Source of the DNA: Citrus sinensis
Taxonomy: Eukaryota; Streptophyta; Magnoliopsida; Sapindales; Rutaceae
Direction: 5' to 3'
Assembly (NCBI RefSeq): GCF_022201045.2
Contig: NC_068557.1
Location: 1,302,001-1,366,000, forward strand
Length of the DNA: 64,000 bases
Shown in pieces: positions 46,298 through 57,576 of the stretch. The first letter of the stretch is position 1. Each line of letters starts with the position of its first letter. The notes beneath the pieces were generated by a model. It did not search any database, had not been told where the DNA came from, and saw nothing but the letters and a program-made list of their open reading frames with translations. The position numbers were made by a program, and so were the translations under genes.

Positions 46298-46438
46298 GAG
46301 AAAACCTGCGGTGCAACTGTGGTACCGTGCCACAGTTGCATCCAGCCGTTAGATGTCAATAGACCCCACCCGTTTAAGTGCATCCAACGGCTGGATGCAA
46401 CTATAGCACGGTATCACAGTTGCACCGTAGCCGGACCC
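46298..46438. mobile_element. 141 bp foldback element with 9 bp target duplication
   Basis: Almost entirely inverted repeat: ggtgcaactgtggtaccgtg with cacagttgcatccagccgtt on the left pairs with aacggctggatgcaac and cacggtatcacagttgcacc on the right, leaving a loop of about 45 bases. Flanked by gtatatgaa at 46289-46297 and 46439-46447. It is a Mutator-type mini-element or similar. If transcribed as read-through from the RAV gene, it would form a long hairpin. Confidence 0.75.
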
Positions 46439-46447
46439 GTATATGAA

Positions 46448-47820
46448 AGAATATTTATCATTGAGATTGATGATTGCAAAATTGTTATCTAGTTTCAAAA
46501 TAAATAAAAAAATCCCAAAAATTCTATAACTTTGTGTCTAGCTGGTTTCTAGTTTCTACTAATATTCAGTTGAACTAGTTAACTCAAAGGGTCCAGCTAC
46601 AATACAATTGTGGTTTCACACACCATTTTTTGTCTTTTTGTGATCCAACCATTGGATTCAACCCAAGAGTTGCAAAAGCTATTCCAACGGTATGGATGCA
46701 CTTACTTAGTTATTAACAATGCAGTCCCTTCTGTTTACTAAAAAAAATAAGGAAAGATTAAATTTCAAAAATTTGACACATTAGTCCATTAAAATATTTT
46801 ATTGTATGAGTCAAAAGTAATTTAGTAAATGAACACATTTATATATTAAAAATATGGATGGATTATTTCAATTTGCTAAAACACTCTCCACTTCCATTTA
46901 CTTAAAATACCAATTGGATTATAATAATATTATCTTATTTTTTGTGTAATACAATATTGGATAAGGTTTTATAAAACTTTTGACAATATCAAAATGAAAA
47001 ATAAATAAATATTAAATAAATGCTTGGATAGTCATTTAAATTTTATTATGGAGTTTATAAATAATATTTTCAAAATAATAAATTTCTATATGTAAATTTG
47101 AAATTATGTAAAATTATTTATACCTTATTACACGTATGAAGCTGATTAATTATTTATTTAATGTGAAAACAAATGCATTGTATAATATATATTCTATTAC
47201 TTAAATTTAAAATTATAAAGAATGAAAATTAAATTTAAAATTGTAAAGAATGAATAATAACTTAAATTAATAGATTATGGGAGGATACCTTTCAAAAAAA
47301 TTAAAATCAACAAACTTTTTAGGCTTCTAATGTAACATTTTTAATTTTTGTTGTTAACATAAGACAAAAATTTAGTCTAAAAACCTCATTCTAGGGTCTC
47401 CTTAGGGTAAAAAAAAAATTATTTATCACATGATAATTTGGTAGCCTAAGTTGTATTATTTTTAGTTTACTTATTTATGCCAAACACCTTATTGAGATTA
47501 AATTTTAGTAAAAGTAAACCCATCCCACCATCTTTAATCACATTCAATAGGCCCTAATTGATTAGATCTTGTTATAGAAAGTAATATATAACTCTTTCTT
47601 TATTACAATGGTAAAGAAAAAAACATAAACACAATATATTTCTTTTGAGAAAATGCAAGTATTATGTTTTTTAGGTTTTGTGTTTAAGAAATTAATCTAA
47701 TTTATATAGTTAGAAGACTTATTTTTTATGTTTTAGAAGAATTATATGTTTGATAATGAATAAATTAAGATTTAAAGTATGAAAACTAATTTGAGAAGGA
47801 GATAGAGAGAATAAATTTTT
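46448..47820. other. Gene-free AT-rich region
   Basis: No coding signal. A stretch near 46590-46700 (gtccagctacaatacaattgtggttt...ccaaccattggattcaaccc...ccaacggtatggatgca) looks like a decayed relative of the foldback element just upstream. Confidence 0.4.
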
Positions 47821-47821
47821 T

Positions 47822-48055
47822 AGAATTTGAAAATTATTATATTTTAATTGGGGCTTATTACATAAAATTATTAAAACATATGGTTTTTATTATTTATAGA
47901 AAACAATAGGGATTGCTAAAGAAAAAACTAAATATTTTTTTAATTTAAAATTATTATATTTTAATTGGGGCTTATTGCATAAAATTTTTAAAACTTATAA
48001 TTTTTATTATTTACAGAAAACAATAGGGACTGTTAAAGAAAATACTAAATTTGGA
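47822..48055. repeat. Direct tandem duplication, ~117 bp unit
   Basis: Two copies containing attatattttaattggggct and, later, agaaaacaataggga, offset by about 117 bases. AT-rich and non-coding. Confidence 0.75.
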
Positions 48056-51000
48056 GATTTGGTATAACGGTTGCAAAGTAGTTTTGTCCTAACTCAAATT
48101 GTTGGGGTTGCTTCATGCTGATTAATTTGATATTTTCATTGTGTTCATCAGTAAACTTTGTGAAAGAATTCTACTTTTCAAAATTCAAGTGCAAATCCTC
48201 TTCCACTACACCACTAAAGATGCACAGAGTGATTGATGAAGCCTAGTAAAACAAATTATTAATAATATTATTATATTATTATTTTGGAGACAACACAGTA
48301 AAATGAATTAATCTAATTTCAAGCCAAAAATGAAAATGCAAATGAAAAGTCATGATAAGGACATGTCCATATAAATTATACTGTGCAACACCAGCTGCCA
48401 CTGACTTACCAAATCAAACTTTTAGAATTGTTAAATTCAGTATTTCTTATTCATGAGATTAAAAGATGAGCTGTTTCCCACTCACCCATTTGAGTTTTGA
48501 CTCTCTTTATTCTGGAATATTATATTTCATGGGTTGTCCCTCACTTTCTGTCACTCTTTTCTCCATCACTTCTGATTTTCATTTTGATTCTTTGCTGGCC
48601 GCTGTTGTTTTTCATACTAATTACTTTTCTCCGGAAAAATATTATAAATTAAAATTTAACGAAAGTCTCAATTTATACGCTTATAGCATGTTCTATAATT
48701 TTATTTTTTTATATATATAGTATAATTCAAAAATTTATACTGAGTAGAAGCAAAGATCAATTCCATATGTGGGTAACCAAAATCCTTCATAGAACAAGGC
48801 ACTATAATAACCAAAACCAGCCCTTCGTTTTGGTGCCGATTGAAAACAATCATATTGTGATTCGCAAATTAAGTGAGATTAGTGACCTCTCAACTCAATC
48901 AAATACTTGCCAAATTCATTTCTGATCATGCATCTTCCCCCCCCCCCCCCCCTCTCTTTTTCGTGTATAAATTGAGCATGGTGGCTTTGAAAATTTTAAA
49001 ATCAATAAGAGTGGAAATACATTATGTATTAAGTAATTGTACCAGTTGAAAAATAAAATAAAAATAAAAAGAAATGTATATGACATATAAATCTTCTCGA
49101 AAATTAAAATTAGGCTAATCCTTAACAGTCACAGCCACTACAACAAATACACTATTCATTCATTAAAATCAAAAACCATGATTTTATTATGCATATTTAA
49201 GATGAATGAATATATTTGTTTGATGAGCTTGTGGTGATCACAATTGATCAACTGTTTCATAAAATGATGAGCAATAAGAAAATTTTTCTAACCCTATATA
49301 TACCCCAGAAAATGAAAAAAGGACACCATTTCTAATCATGATAGTTTTTTTTTTTTTTTGCTTTTTTTTGCAAATTTAAACTCATCATTTTATAACTAAT
49401 CTGAAATTACTGTACTTGGGTCAATTCCAAATCTCAAAGGGAGACTCTGAAATAGTTGTTCACGTGATAACATACCAACTGAGAAACAAACTAAAACCTA
49501 CCAAATGGAGGTGCCTGTGATAAAATGATAGAGACATGTAAGGTGATTTCAGGTGAGAGTGAGAGCCGTGCATGACTCACTTCTTCTGCTTCTACTTTTG
49601 TTGGCCATTGATTTCTCCGGCGAAACATGCTTTGCTCTTAGAGACATAGACATGCATGTGTGCAGGCCCTTGTATAATCCATTTGTCAAATTTTGGTTAC
49701 ACTATTTTTAAGGTAAATGTTATCGAAAAAAAGTATTGGATACTTCTAGTGCATTACATCACATCTTGCATCTATATTACTAACTTCTTCATGATTGGTT
49801 AATTAACTGTCGGTACAAACCCAAATTGAGAATTCGGAGCCAATAATGTCGAAGGGGTAAAATTAGACCAGAATCTAAAATTAAAAAGAGAAGAGGTCTA
49901 GAAATCTAGAGGACGAAACATTAAAATATTTAAGTTATGAGAGTAAAGTCTGAGAATATCTATTTTGAATACTAAAATAAAATAAAAAAATTGTGTTGAA
50001 TCTCGTGAGAATTTTGAGAGAAGTATTAGAAGTTGCTTTATTCATAAAATGAGTATTGTGCTTGTCATAGTCTCTAAATTGAGTATTGATAATCGACCTT
50101 TATTATATCTCATTAATCTTCATTTTTCAGTTAGTTCTATTCAATTTTTTTTTAAAATAACATTTATCTCTTAATATATCTCATTTAATCCCATATTTAT
50201 CCTTAATATAATTTTTTATCCTTTTTTTTAGACTCCCACCACATAAAACTTACAATCTCTATAATATTTCTCTTTCTTTTTAAGGCAACATTAGCTTCCT
50301 GTTCTATCTTCTTGATCTTTGAGGCCAGTAACAACAACTTTCTTTAAAGCAAATACTCATCTTTCAAAACTTGTTGGTTTTTTTCAAGAGTAATAATAGA
50401 CATCCTAAATTTTTTATTCTAAATTTCTTCCAAAATGATGTGGCCTCTGATTTGCCTTTCATTAAGTAGTTGATATATTCAGATGAATTAATTGTATTAT
50501 TTTACTATCCAATAAAAAAAAAAAAAGCCACATCATTCAGGATAAAAATTTAGGATGTGTAGCACTACTCAACAATGATGAGCCAAGATTGCTGATTTTG
50601 AGTTAAGAAAGCTTCATGTCATCATGTGATGGGTTGAATAGATCGTGGGATTTCTAATCCAGTGGTATAGGTTGTGTCGATTGTGGTTGACTTTCTATCG
50701 CCAATGACAATTCCTCGGCCGTGAGAACAATAACACTAGCAATTTTTTTTAAATGTTATATTTTTATAAAAAATAACTTTAATTAAATTTTAAATTAATG
50801 GTTTTTAGAAATATCAATAAAAACGAATAAGAATTTCTTAATATAATAATAATTATTTAGCTTTGTTATATTAAGACATTATAATATTTCTAAATTTAAA
50901 AATACAAATTTCATGCCCATGGACATTCATGGATATACATATCAATATAGATAAAATTCATATGGATATGGATATATCTAGAATTGGATATGGATATATC

Positions 51001-52985
51001 TAGAATTAGATATGGATATAGACATTTCCATTATGGATAATTACAAATTTACATATATATAGATAATATCCATATCTAGTTGGATATTTGTCATCCCTGT
51101 ATCATGTGATGTTTGATGAGTCTAGCTCCTAACACCCCTTTAAAACTTTAATGAAATCCCACTTGTTATATTTACATCATTTACCTCAATTAAAATTATG
51201 AAAAAGGACAAATATGATAATAGAGTTAATTAAATTTTAAACATACTTTTTAATAATAAAATTAGGTAATCTATTACTTCATTGTTTCAAAATTATTTTT
51301 GAGTTTATTAAAAAACTTAACTGTATCATAAATTAGGATTTAAAAACGGAGGGTTCATAATTTGCGGTGAAAAATATATTTTAATTTAGTTAAATTCATA
51401 ATTGTCCTTTTATGTAATTTCATCTAGCAATAGAACTATAGTTACAAATATAAGGTTTTATAAGGATTTTACAGGGTGTGAAAAGCATTACTCATATTTG
51501 ATCCATTAACAACAAAAAGAGTTCTGGACTCCATTTCCTTGGGAAGATTAAGGTCCACGTATCCTCATTATATACTGAGTTTAGGCCCATGAGCGGTAGT
51601 TAATGAGTTGCATTTTTCATGGGCCTTAAGCCCAATATGTCTCCTAATAGTACATCGTCCTTAGCCTTTTTTTTTAATATTTATCAGCCAATACTTTTTT
51701 GAATTTTAAAAAAATTATATTTAATATCTTTTTTAAAAATATTATGTTATAAGTAAACAATATTTCAATTTAAAAAAAAAAACACTAGACTTTCTAGTTC
51801 CTCCTTCATCTCAATGATAACATATCTTAAATATTGATCAAGTCTCATATATAAGCTCTATCTAACTTATCTCTATGATAATATATTTTAAATATTACAG
51901 TCTACTAACATTTATAATTACAAATCTATTATGGTAATCTTGGATCAACTAGAAATTTATTAGAATATTTCTAAATCAAGTCTATTGAAGAACAACCAAG
52001 ATTTCTATCTCTCATAAATACTGGAAGAAAATATACTATACCCACATTAGTAGGAGATAGCTCTACCTTCACTCAATCGCAATTTTTTTAAAATTAGGGG
52101 AAGAATATAGTCTCACCACTAGAGGGACTCAAAACTCACTCTCTTAAAGATAACATAGAATAATCTACACATATAATCAAATATGTTGTTTAAGAGAGAG
52201 AGAGAGAGAGAGAGATCTCACTAATAATAAAGGAAAACATATCAACATCCTATAGGGTGATTCTGATTTGAAAATAGAAAAATTATGATACGAAAAAGGT
52301 AATATGAACCCAACAAAAACACAACCAACCGTCACCAAACAAAGCCCAACTTCATTAACACGATTTATGGAGAGGATTATCAAAAAGGCCCCTTAACTTT
52401 ATTTTGCTGTAATTAATGCATAATATATCTATTTGTCTTAGGTCCCTCGCCCAATAAACCCCTAATGAAATTACCTTTATATTGATGAATTTAGATGATT
52501 TATTTCTTTTTTATAATGTTATGTCTCACAGTCTCGGCGTAACTTTAAAAATAAAAATCAACACGCTTGTTTTAAAGTAATTAAAATTACTAACGGTTGC
52601 ACTTTAAAAATTAAGTTAATTTTATCATAAAAATCTAAAATATTTTTATTATTTTTATTAAAATTAATATTTAAAAGTCATAATTACCACGAACTAACAA
52701 TATTTATTTCATAACTATAACTTTTTTTATAACAGCCACAATTTTTAAAGCACAGTACATCAATATAAAAGAACACCTAAAAGTCAGCAATGCCTTGATC
52801 TCAAAAGCGTAAAAAACGTATAATAAAACTTATACTAAAGGACAATTTTGTCAGCTCAATAAGGATTAGAACCTGTTTCATACAAATGAACAAAATATGT
52901 ACTTCTTTGGAAAAATATAATAATGCATGGAGTTAGATGATAAAAAACAACAGTTCCAAAGTAAGTAGCTAAAACCCACAACTGC
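48056..52985. other. Gene-free region
   Basis: About 5 kb without an exon series. It holds a 16-base C run (48937-48952), a T-rich run near 49350, a gatatggatat-type short repeat (about 50930-51070) and a (GA)n microsatellite (about 52192-52215). Near 52630-52760 a repeat resembling 7570-7715 (ttaatatttaaaagtcata...) is visible. Confidence 0.45.
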
Positions 52986-53994
52986 CTTTCAGTTTTCTCC
53001 ATCTGTTTTGCACTTTTCGACATTTACGAAGCGTCCTCCATCAGTTTCTCTCCAAACAGGGACAGTCACGACACTACAAAGCCTCGATCTCATCGAACTC
53101 AACTACTTTAAACTCTCGAAAGCTTCATCAGCTTTTGTTTTCTTTCAGAGGAACCCCCCCAAAAGAGAAAGAAAAAAGCCATTTTTTTTAACTCAATACT
53201 TCTCTCTTTTCCTCACATTGGCGCTTCCAATCGTTCAAAGGTACCATTTTTTCTTGCACTTGAAGTTCATTGTGAGATGGGGTTTTGTGTTTTTGGAGAT
53301 TTATGTGAAATGTAGTAGTGGGTTTGTGCTAAGTTTAGAGAGTGTTTGATTGGTGATTAATTTGTTAGATTTGAAATCAAAGTTCAATATTATTTTAGGA
53401 AAATATAAAAGATCGAAGTAAAGTTGGGTACTTTTTCAATTTAGTTTTTATTTAAATGTTAAGCTAATGTGGCTCTATAATTAATGGTACGTGTGATTTT
53501 AATTTGTCCTAGTGTAATTGTTTGTGGAGAAAAATGAAAATGCCGGAAAATTACAGAAGCTAAATACCTGGATTCTGTTGTGATTGTATTGGTTTTGTTG
53601 AATCTGTTGCAATTTAATCTGTTATTTAGTTGAGAATGATTGATTTACTCTACTGCTCTGGTTAATATGACAGATATAAGTTCATAAATCATAACTGATC
53701 AATATTGTTTATGTTTTATCCAATGTGGTTCGGAGAAGTTGATAGTTTTAACTTCCTCGGATGAATCTTTCATTTGGTCACGGGCCGAAAAGAAATAAGA
53801 ATCTTCAACTTCTCTTATAGGTCTTTTTAATTGGATGTATCTCTGCTTGCACTGAAATCTGGATTATAAACAATCTATGTCTAATCTAGTGCATCATATT
53901 GTAATTTAGCACAGAAACACTAATTGTACTGGAGCTGCTCCTTGTATAATTTTACAGGTATTTATTTTCCTCTGCAAGAGTTGGTGCATTGAAA
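52986..53994 (+). promoter_or_regulatory. Leader and 5' UTR intron of the enoyl-ACP reductase gene
   Basis: A CT-rich leader (about 52986-53240) ends at a donor, caaag|gtacca, and resumes after ttttacag at 53957, leaving a 717 bp 5' UTR intron (53241-53957). A 113-codon frame at 53008-53349 crosses the donor and has no recognisable product, so I treat it as chance. Confidence 0.5.
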
Positions 53995-56488
53995 ATGGCG
54001 GCAACAGCAGCTTGTAGCCTTCAAATGGCAGCAGTAAAGCCATGCATTTCCTCTTCTCACAGAGGTGTCAAAGCAGGTGTTGCAGTTGTTGGTGGCAACT
54101 CTAAGGGGGCATCGTGGACCAAGCTTTCTAGTGCTTCTCACATATCATCTGGGCAACCTTTCCTGCGGAGTTTTACATCATCTTCAGTAAAATTTGATAA
54201 GGTTGTAACAAGGGCAATGGCTGAATCTAGCACTAACAAGCCTATTTCCGGATTGCCTATTGATTTGAAAGGTCAGTTAATATCCTTGCTCCTCCTCGTC
54301 TGTAATAACTGAAAATTAAAAGTTTTGATCCCTAACTAACGATGGAACTAATATTTATAGGTAAGAGGGCATTTATTGCTGGTGTAGCTGACGACAACGG
54401 ATATGGTTGGGCTATAGCAAAATCTCTTGCTGCTGCAGGAGCTGAAATTTTGGTTGGAACATGGGTTCCTGTAAGCGACTGAACTTTCATTCTGGTGTTT
54501 TTCCCTTTAACATTAATGCTGATTTTTCTGTCCTCATAAGAGAATATTCATTTACTGATGTAGAAGCTTCTTTTGTAGGCTTTGAACATTTTTGAAACCA
54601 GTCTGCGACGTGGAAAATTTGATGAATCTCGTGTGTAAGTCCTTATACTTGGTTTATTTGGCATTGTAATGGGGTAATTCTGGTGCTTGGACTTACTAAA
54701 AATATTTTGATAATCCAGGTTGCCAGATGGTTCTTTGATGGAAATCACTAAAATATATCCCCTAGATGCTATCTATGACAAGCTTGAGGATGTGCCTGAG
54801 GATGTAATGAAATATGTAGTTTCTAATGTGTATGCGAAAGTAGGTGACTGCTTCTGCAATAACAATTTTTTCTTGTCATTTTCTGCAGGTAAAATCAAAC
54901 AAGCGCTATTCAGGGTCCTCTAAATGGACTGTTCAGGTATAGTTCCATACATATTGTTTCATCCGTTTACCACTGAGATTTTCTGTTACCTTCTTATTTG
55001 ATAACTTGTAACTCATGTGCTCACTGAAAGGTTAGTTTTTCACCAAAAGCTATGATCAGAATTTTTATGTCTCATAGGTCATTCATTAGTTAGCCACAGA
55101 TCATAATAGCCCCTTTTGGGCCTAACACTAGCTTCACCACAAGCTAATGATAAAGTTGATACTGTTTTCAATGCATTTTAAGAACTGGCTTTTTTTTTTT
55201 TTTTTTATTTTGTCCTTGATAATTCAATACCACATTTATTTGATTTGATATGATTTCTGATGTTGTGACTGCTTTCCAAATGTGTTGCAGGAATGTGCTG
55301 AATCTGTCAAACAGGATTTTGGCAGCATTGACATCCTAGTGCACTCACTTGCCAATGGACCAGAGGTACCCTGGTTCTGTAAATAAAATCACTGTGATTA
55401 TCTCGTCTGTTCCTGACAATTTTAATCCGTTAACAGGTGAGCAAGCCTCTGTTGGAGACTTCAAGGAACGGGTATCTTGCGGCTTTATCTGCTTCGAGTT
55501 ACTCTTATGTTTCTCTACTCAAGCATTTCATTCCATTAATGAACCCAGGCATTTGCTTCATTCTCCAATCTGATAATGCTTTTCATTTTATCTTTCTAGT
55601 GCCTTATTATATTATGTACGATTAGGTCAAAAAAGTACATAGGTCGAAAAAGTAAATTTCAAGGATCTAAACTGAGTTTTACTCATGTAGGTGGTTCTTC
55701 ACTTTCGCTTACATACATTGCTTCCGAGAGGATCATTCCAGGGTATGTTTGCCGTGCATTTTTTTTTGTACCATTAATACTAGTTGATTTGCGCCTTCTT
55801 TGCATGTGATAAGTTTTTGAGCTATGTAATTCACAGATATGGTGGAGGAATGAGTTCTGCTAAAGCTGCACTAGAGAGTGACACACGAGTGAGTTTTCAT
55901 ACCTTCTCTGCTCATGCTTTGCTTGTAATCGTGGTTTTCAATTTTTTGTTTAATCTTGATTCTTATTAGTGGCTTTTTCTTGATTGCTTAGGTGCTTGCT
56001 TTTGAAGCTGGGAGAAAACACAGAATCAGGGTCAACGCCATCTCGGCTGGTATAGTTGCCACATTATATTATTTTACCTCATTGTCTCTGAGGTTTGCAT
56101 TTGTCACCTCACATTTTATGAATTGGTTCTCAGGTCCGCTGAGAAGTCGTGCTGCAAAAGCAATTGGATTCATTGATACAATGATTGAATATTCATTAGC
56201 CAATGCACCATTGCAGAAAGAATTATCTGCAGGTGATTTTCAAGAATCTCATTATATTTTTATCTTCTTATTATGCCTGAAGGTCTGTTCTTTTTTTATC
56301 ACGATGACTGAGTTAGATAAATTAACGAAACAGATGAGGTGGGGAACACTGCTGCCTTCTTAGCATCACCTTTGGCCTCCGCCATCACCGGTGCTGTAAT
56401 CTATGTTGACAATGGTCTGAATGCAATGGGAGTCGGAGTCGACAGTCCAATATTTAAAGACCTTGACATTCCAACAGACAAGCACTAG
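53995..56488 (+). CDS. MOD1: Enoyl-[acyl-carrier-protein] reductase (NADH), plastid
   Basis: Twelve coding exons: 53995-54271, 54361-54470, 54579-54634, 54719-54803, 54889-54936, 55291-55365, 55437-55548, 55691-55742, 55837-55888, 55992-56049, 56134-56232, 56334-56488; 392 residues, the length of the plant enzyme. It carries out the last reduction of each fatty-acid elongation cycle in plastids (trans-2-enoyl-ACP to acyl-ACP, with NADH). The first ~75 residues are Ser/Ala/Lys-rich with few acids, a transit peptide. The NAD fold starts [20 protein letters not shown]; the catalytic Tyr/Lys pair is in YGGGMSSAK (Tyr273, Lys281); [13 protein letters not shown] and [14 protein letters not shown] complete the FabI signature. 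Intron 7 uses a GC donor. MOD1/ENR1 is the Arabidopsis name. Converges with the NSE4 gene. Confidence 0.96.
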
Positions 56489-57576
56489 AAGGGGGTACCC
56501 GATTATCAGCACTACCCCACTCCATAGGACACCTAGGTCAGCGGCACCCCTTTTCTTGTGAGAATTTCTGTATTACCTTTTCAGGGATTGAGCTTGAGTA
56601 TAAACTTTTAGTCAAGTCAACAACTTTAAATTGTGTTTTCAGTGTTAGTGCTTAGTTTGAACGTCTAAACTCAAGGTTTCATTGTGCTTCAATTCAGTTG
56701 TAAGATTGCTTCCCAATCTAATAAAACATACCAAAGGTAATCTGAATTCTGAGCCAGATGAGAATTTAAACTCAAAGATGGCAGGAACTATATCTTTGCT
56801 CGCAGGTTTCAAAACTCAGATCTCAAATCAACTGAATTAATTGGTACTCGATAATGTGCTGGGATAAAGGAAACTTATATTTTCACTTTTAGGTGTTTGT
56901 TCAGAGTTTCTGTTAGATTAATTTTTCGGCTTGCTAAACCAAGCCCTTTTGTGTGTGTTATCTTTTCAATTATATGCAAGCAAATGCTAACCATCCACCA
57001 ACGTTAACTACTTTCATAGTTGCTCAGAAATTTATTTGAGACAAGTATTAAAGCATTGGATCTTTTGCAGCGTTGGAATACGATTACCAAACATATAGAA
57101 TTATGATTTGATGGGTCCATTGAGAACCGAAGCCATTTTTGGTCCTTCCTAGTCCCGATCATATAAATCTTGAATGCCAGTGTATGTCATTTATTGAAAT
57201 CTTATGACGTGTATTTACTAGTGTATAAATATAATTAACTAAGAGAAAATATTCAACAGATTATGCATACAAGTAGTCGAGATTTTTGCTTATAAGAAGC
57301 TTTTGAATCACAATAATCCCAGACGGTTCTAAGAAAGGTTTTTTTTTTTCCCGAAATTAATGCAGCAAAGAAGCCTTCTTTATACAAAAACAATTAATTC
57401 GCCGTCATAGTTGATAACCAGAATCAAAGCATTCTTCAAATCGCTGTCTTATAAATTAACGCAGCCGAGGAAGATGAAACAGCATCACAAAACCAAAGAT
57501 TGCGATATAGAATCTACAAAATAAGGTTACCAACTAGGTATTTACCCGCTCCTATATACACATCGGCACCTCTTAC
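56489..57576. other. Shared 3' region between two convergent genes
   Basis: Holds the 3' UTR of the reductase gene (aataaaaca near 56720 is a possible polyadenylation signal) and, from the other side, that of NSE4. No further gene. Confidence 0.5.

Noticed and set aside
53008..53349. 113-codon open frame before the enoyl-ACP reductase
   Set aside because: It overlaps the CT-rich leader and crosses a good splice donor at 53240; the product is not recognisable.
54804..54839. Alternative longer exon 4 of the reductase using the gtaggt donor at 54840
   Set aside because: It would add 12 residues absent from the family and leave an intron of only 49 bases; the donor at 54804 restores the conserved EDVKSNKRY sequence.
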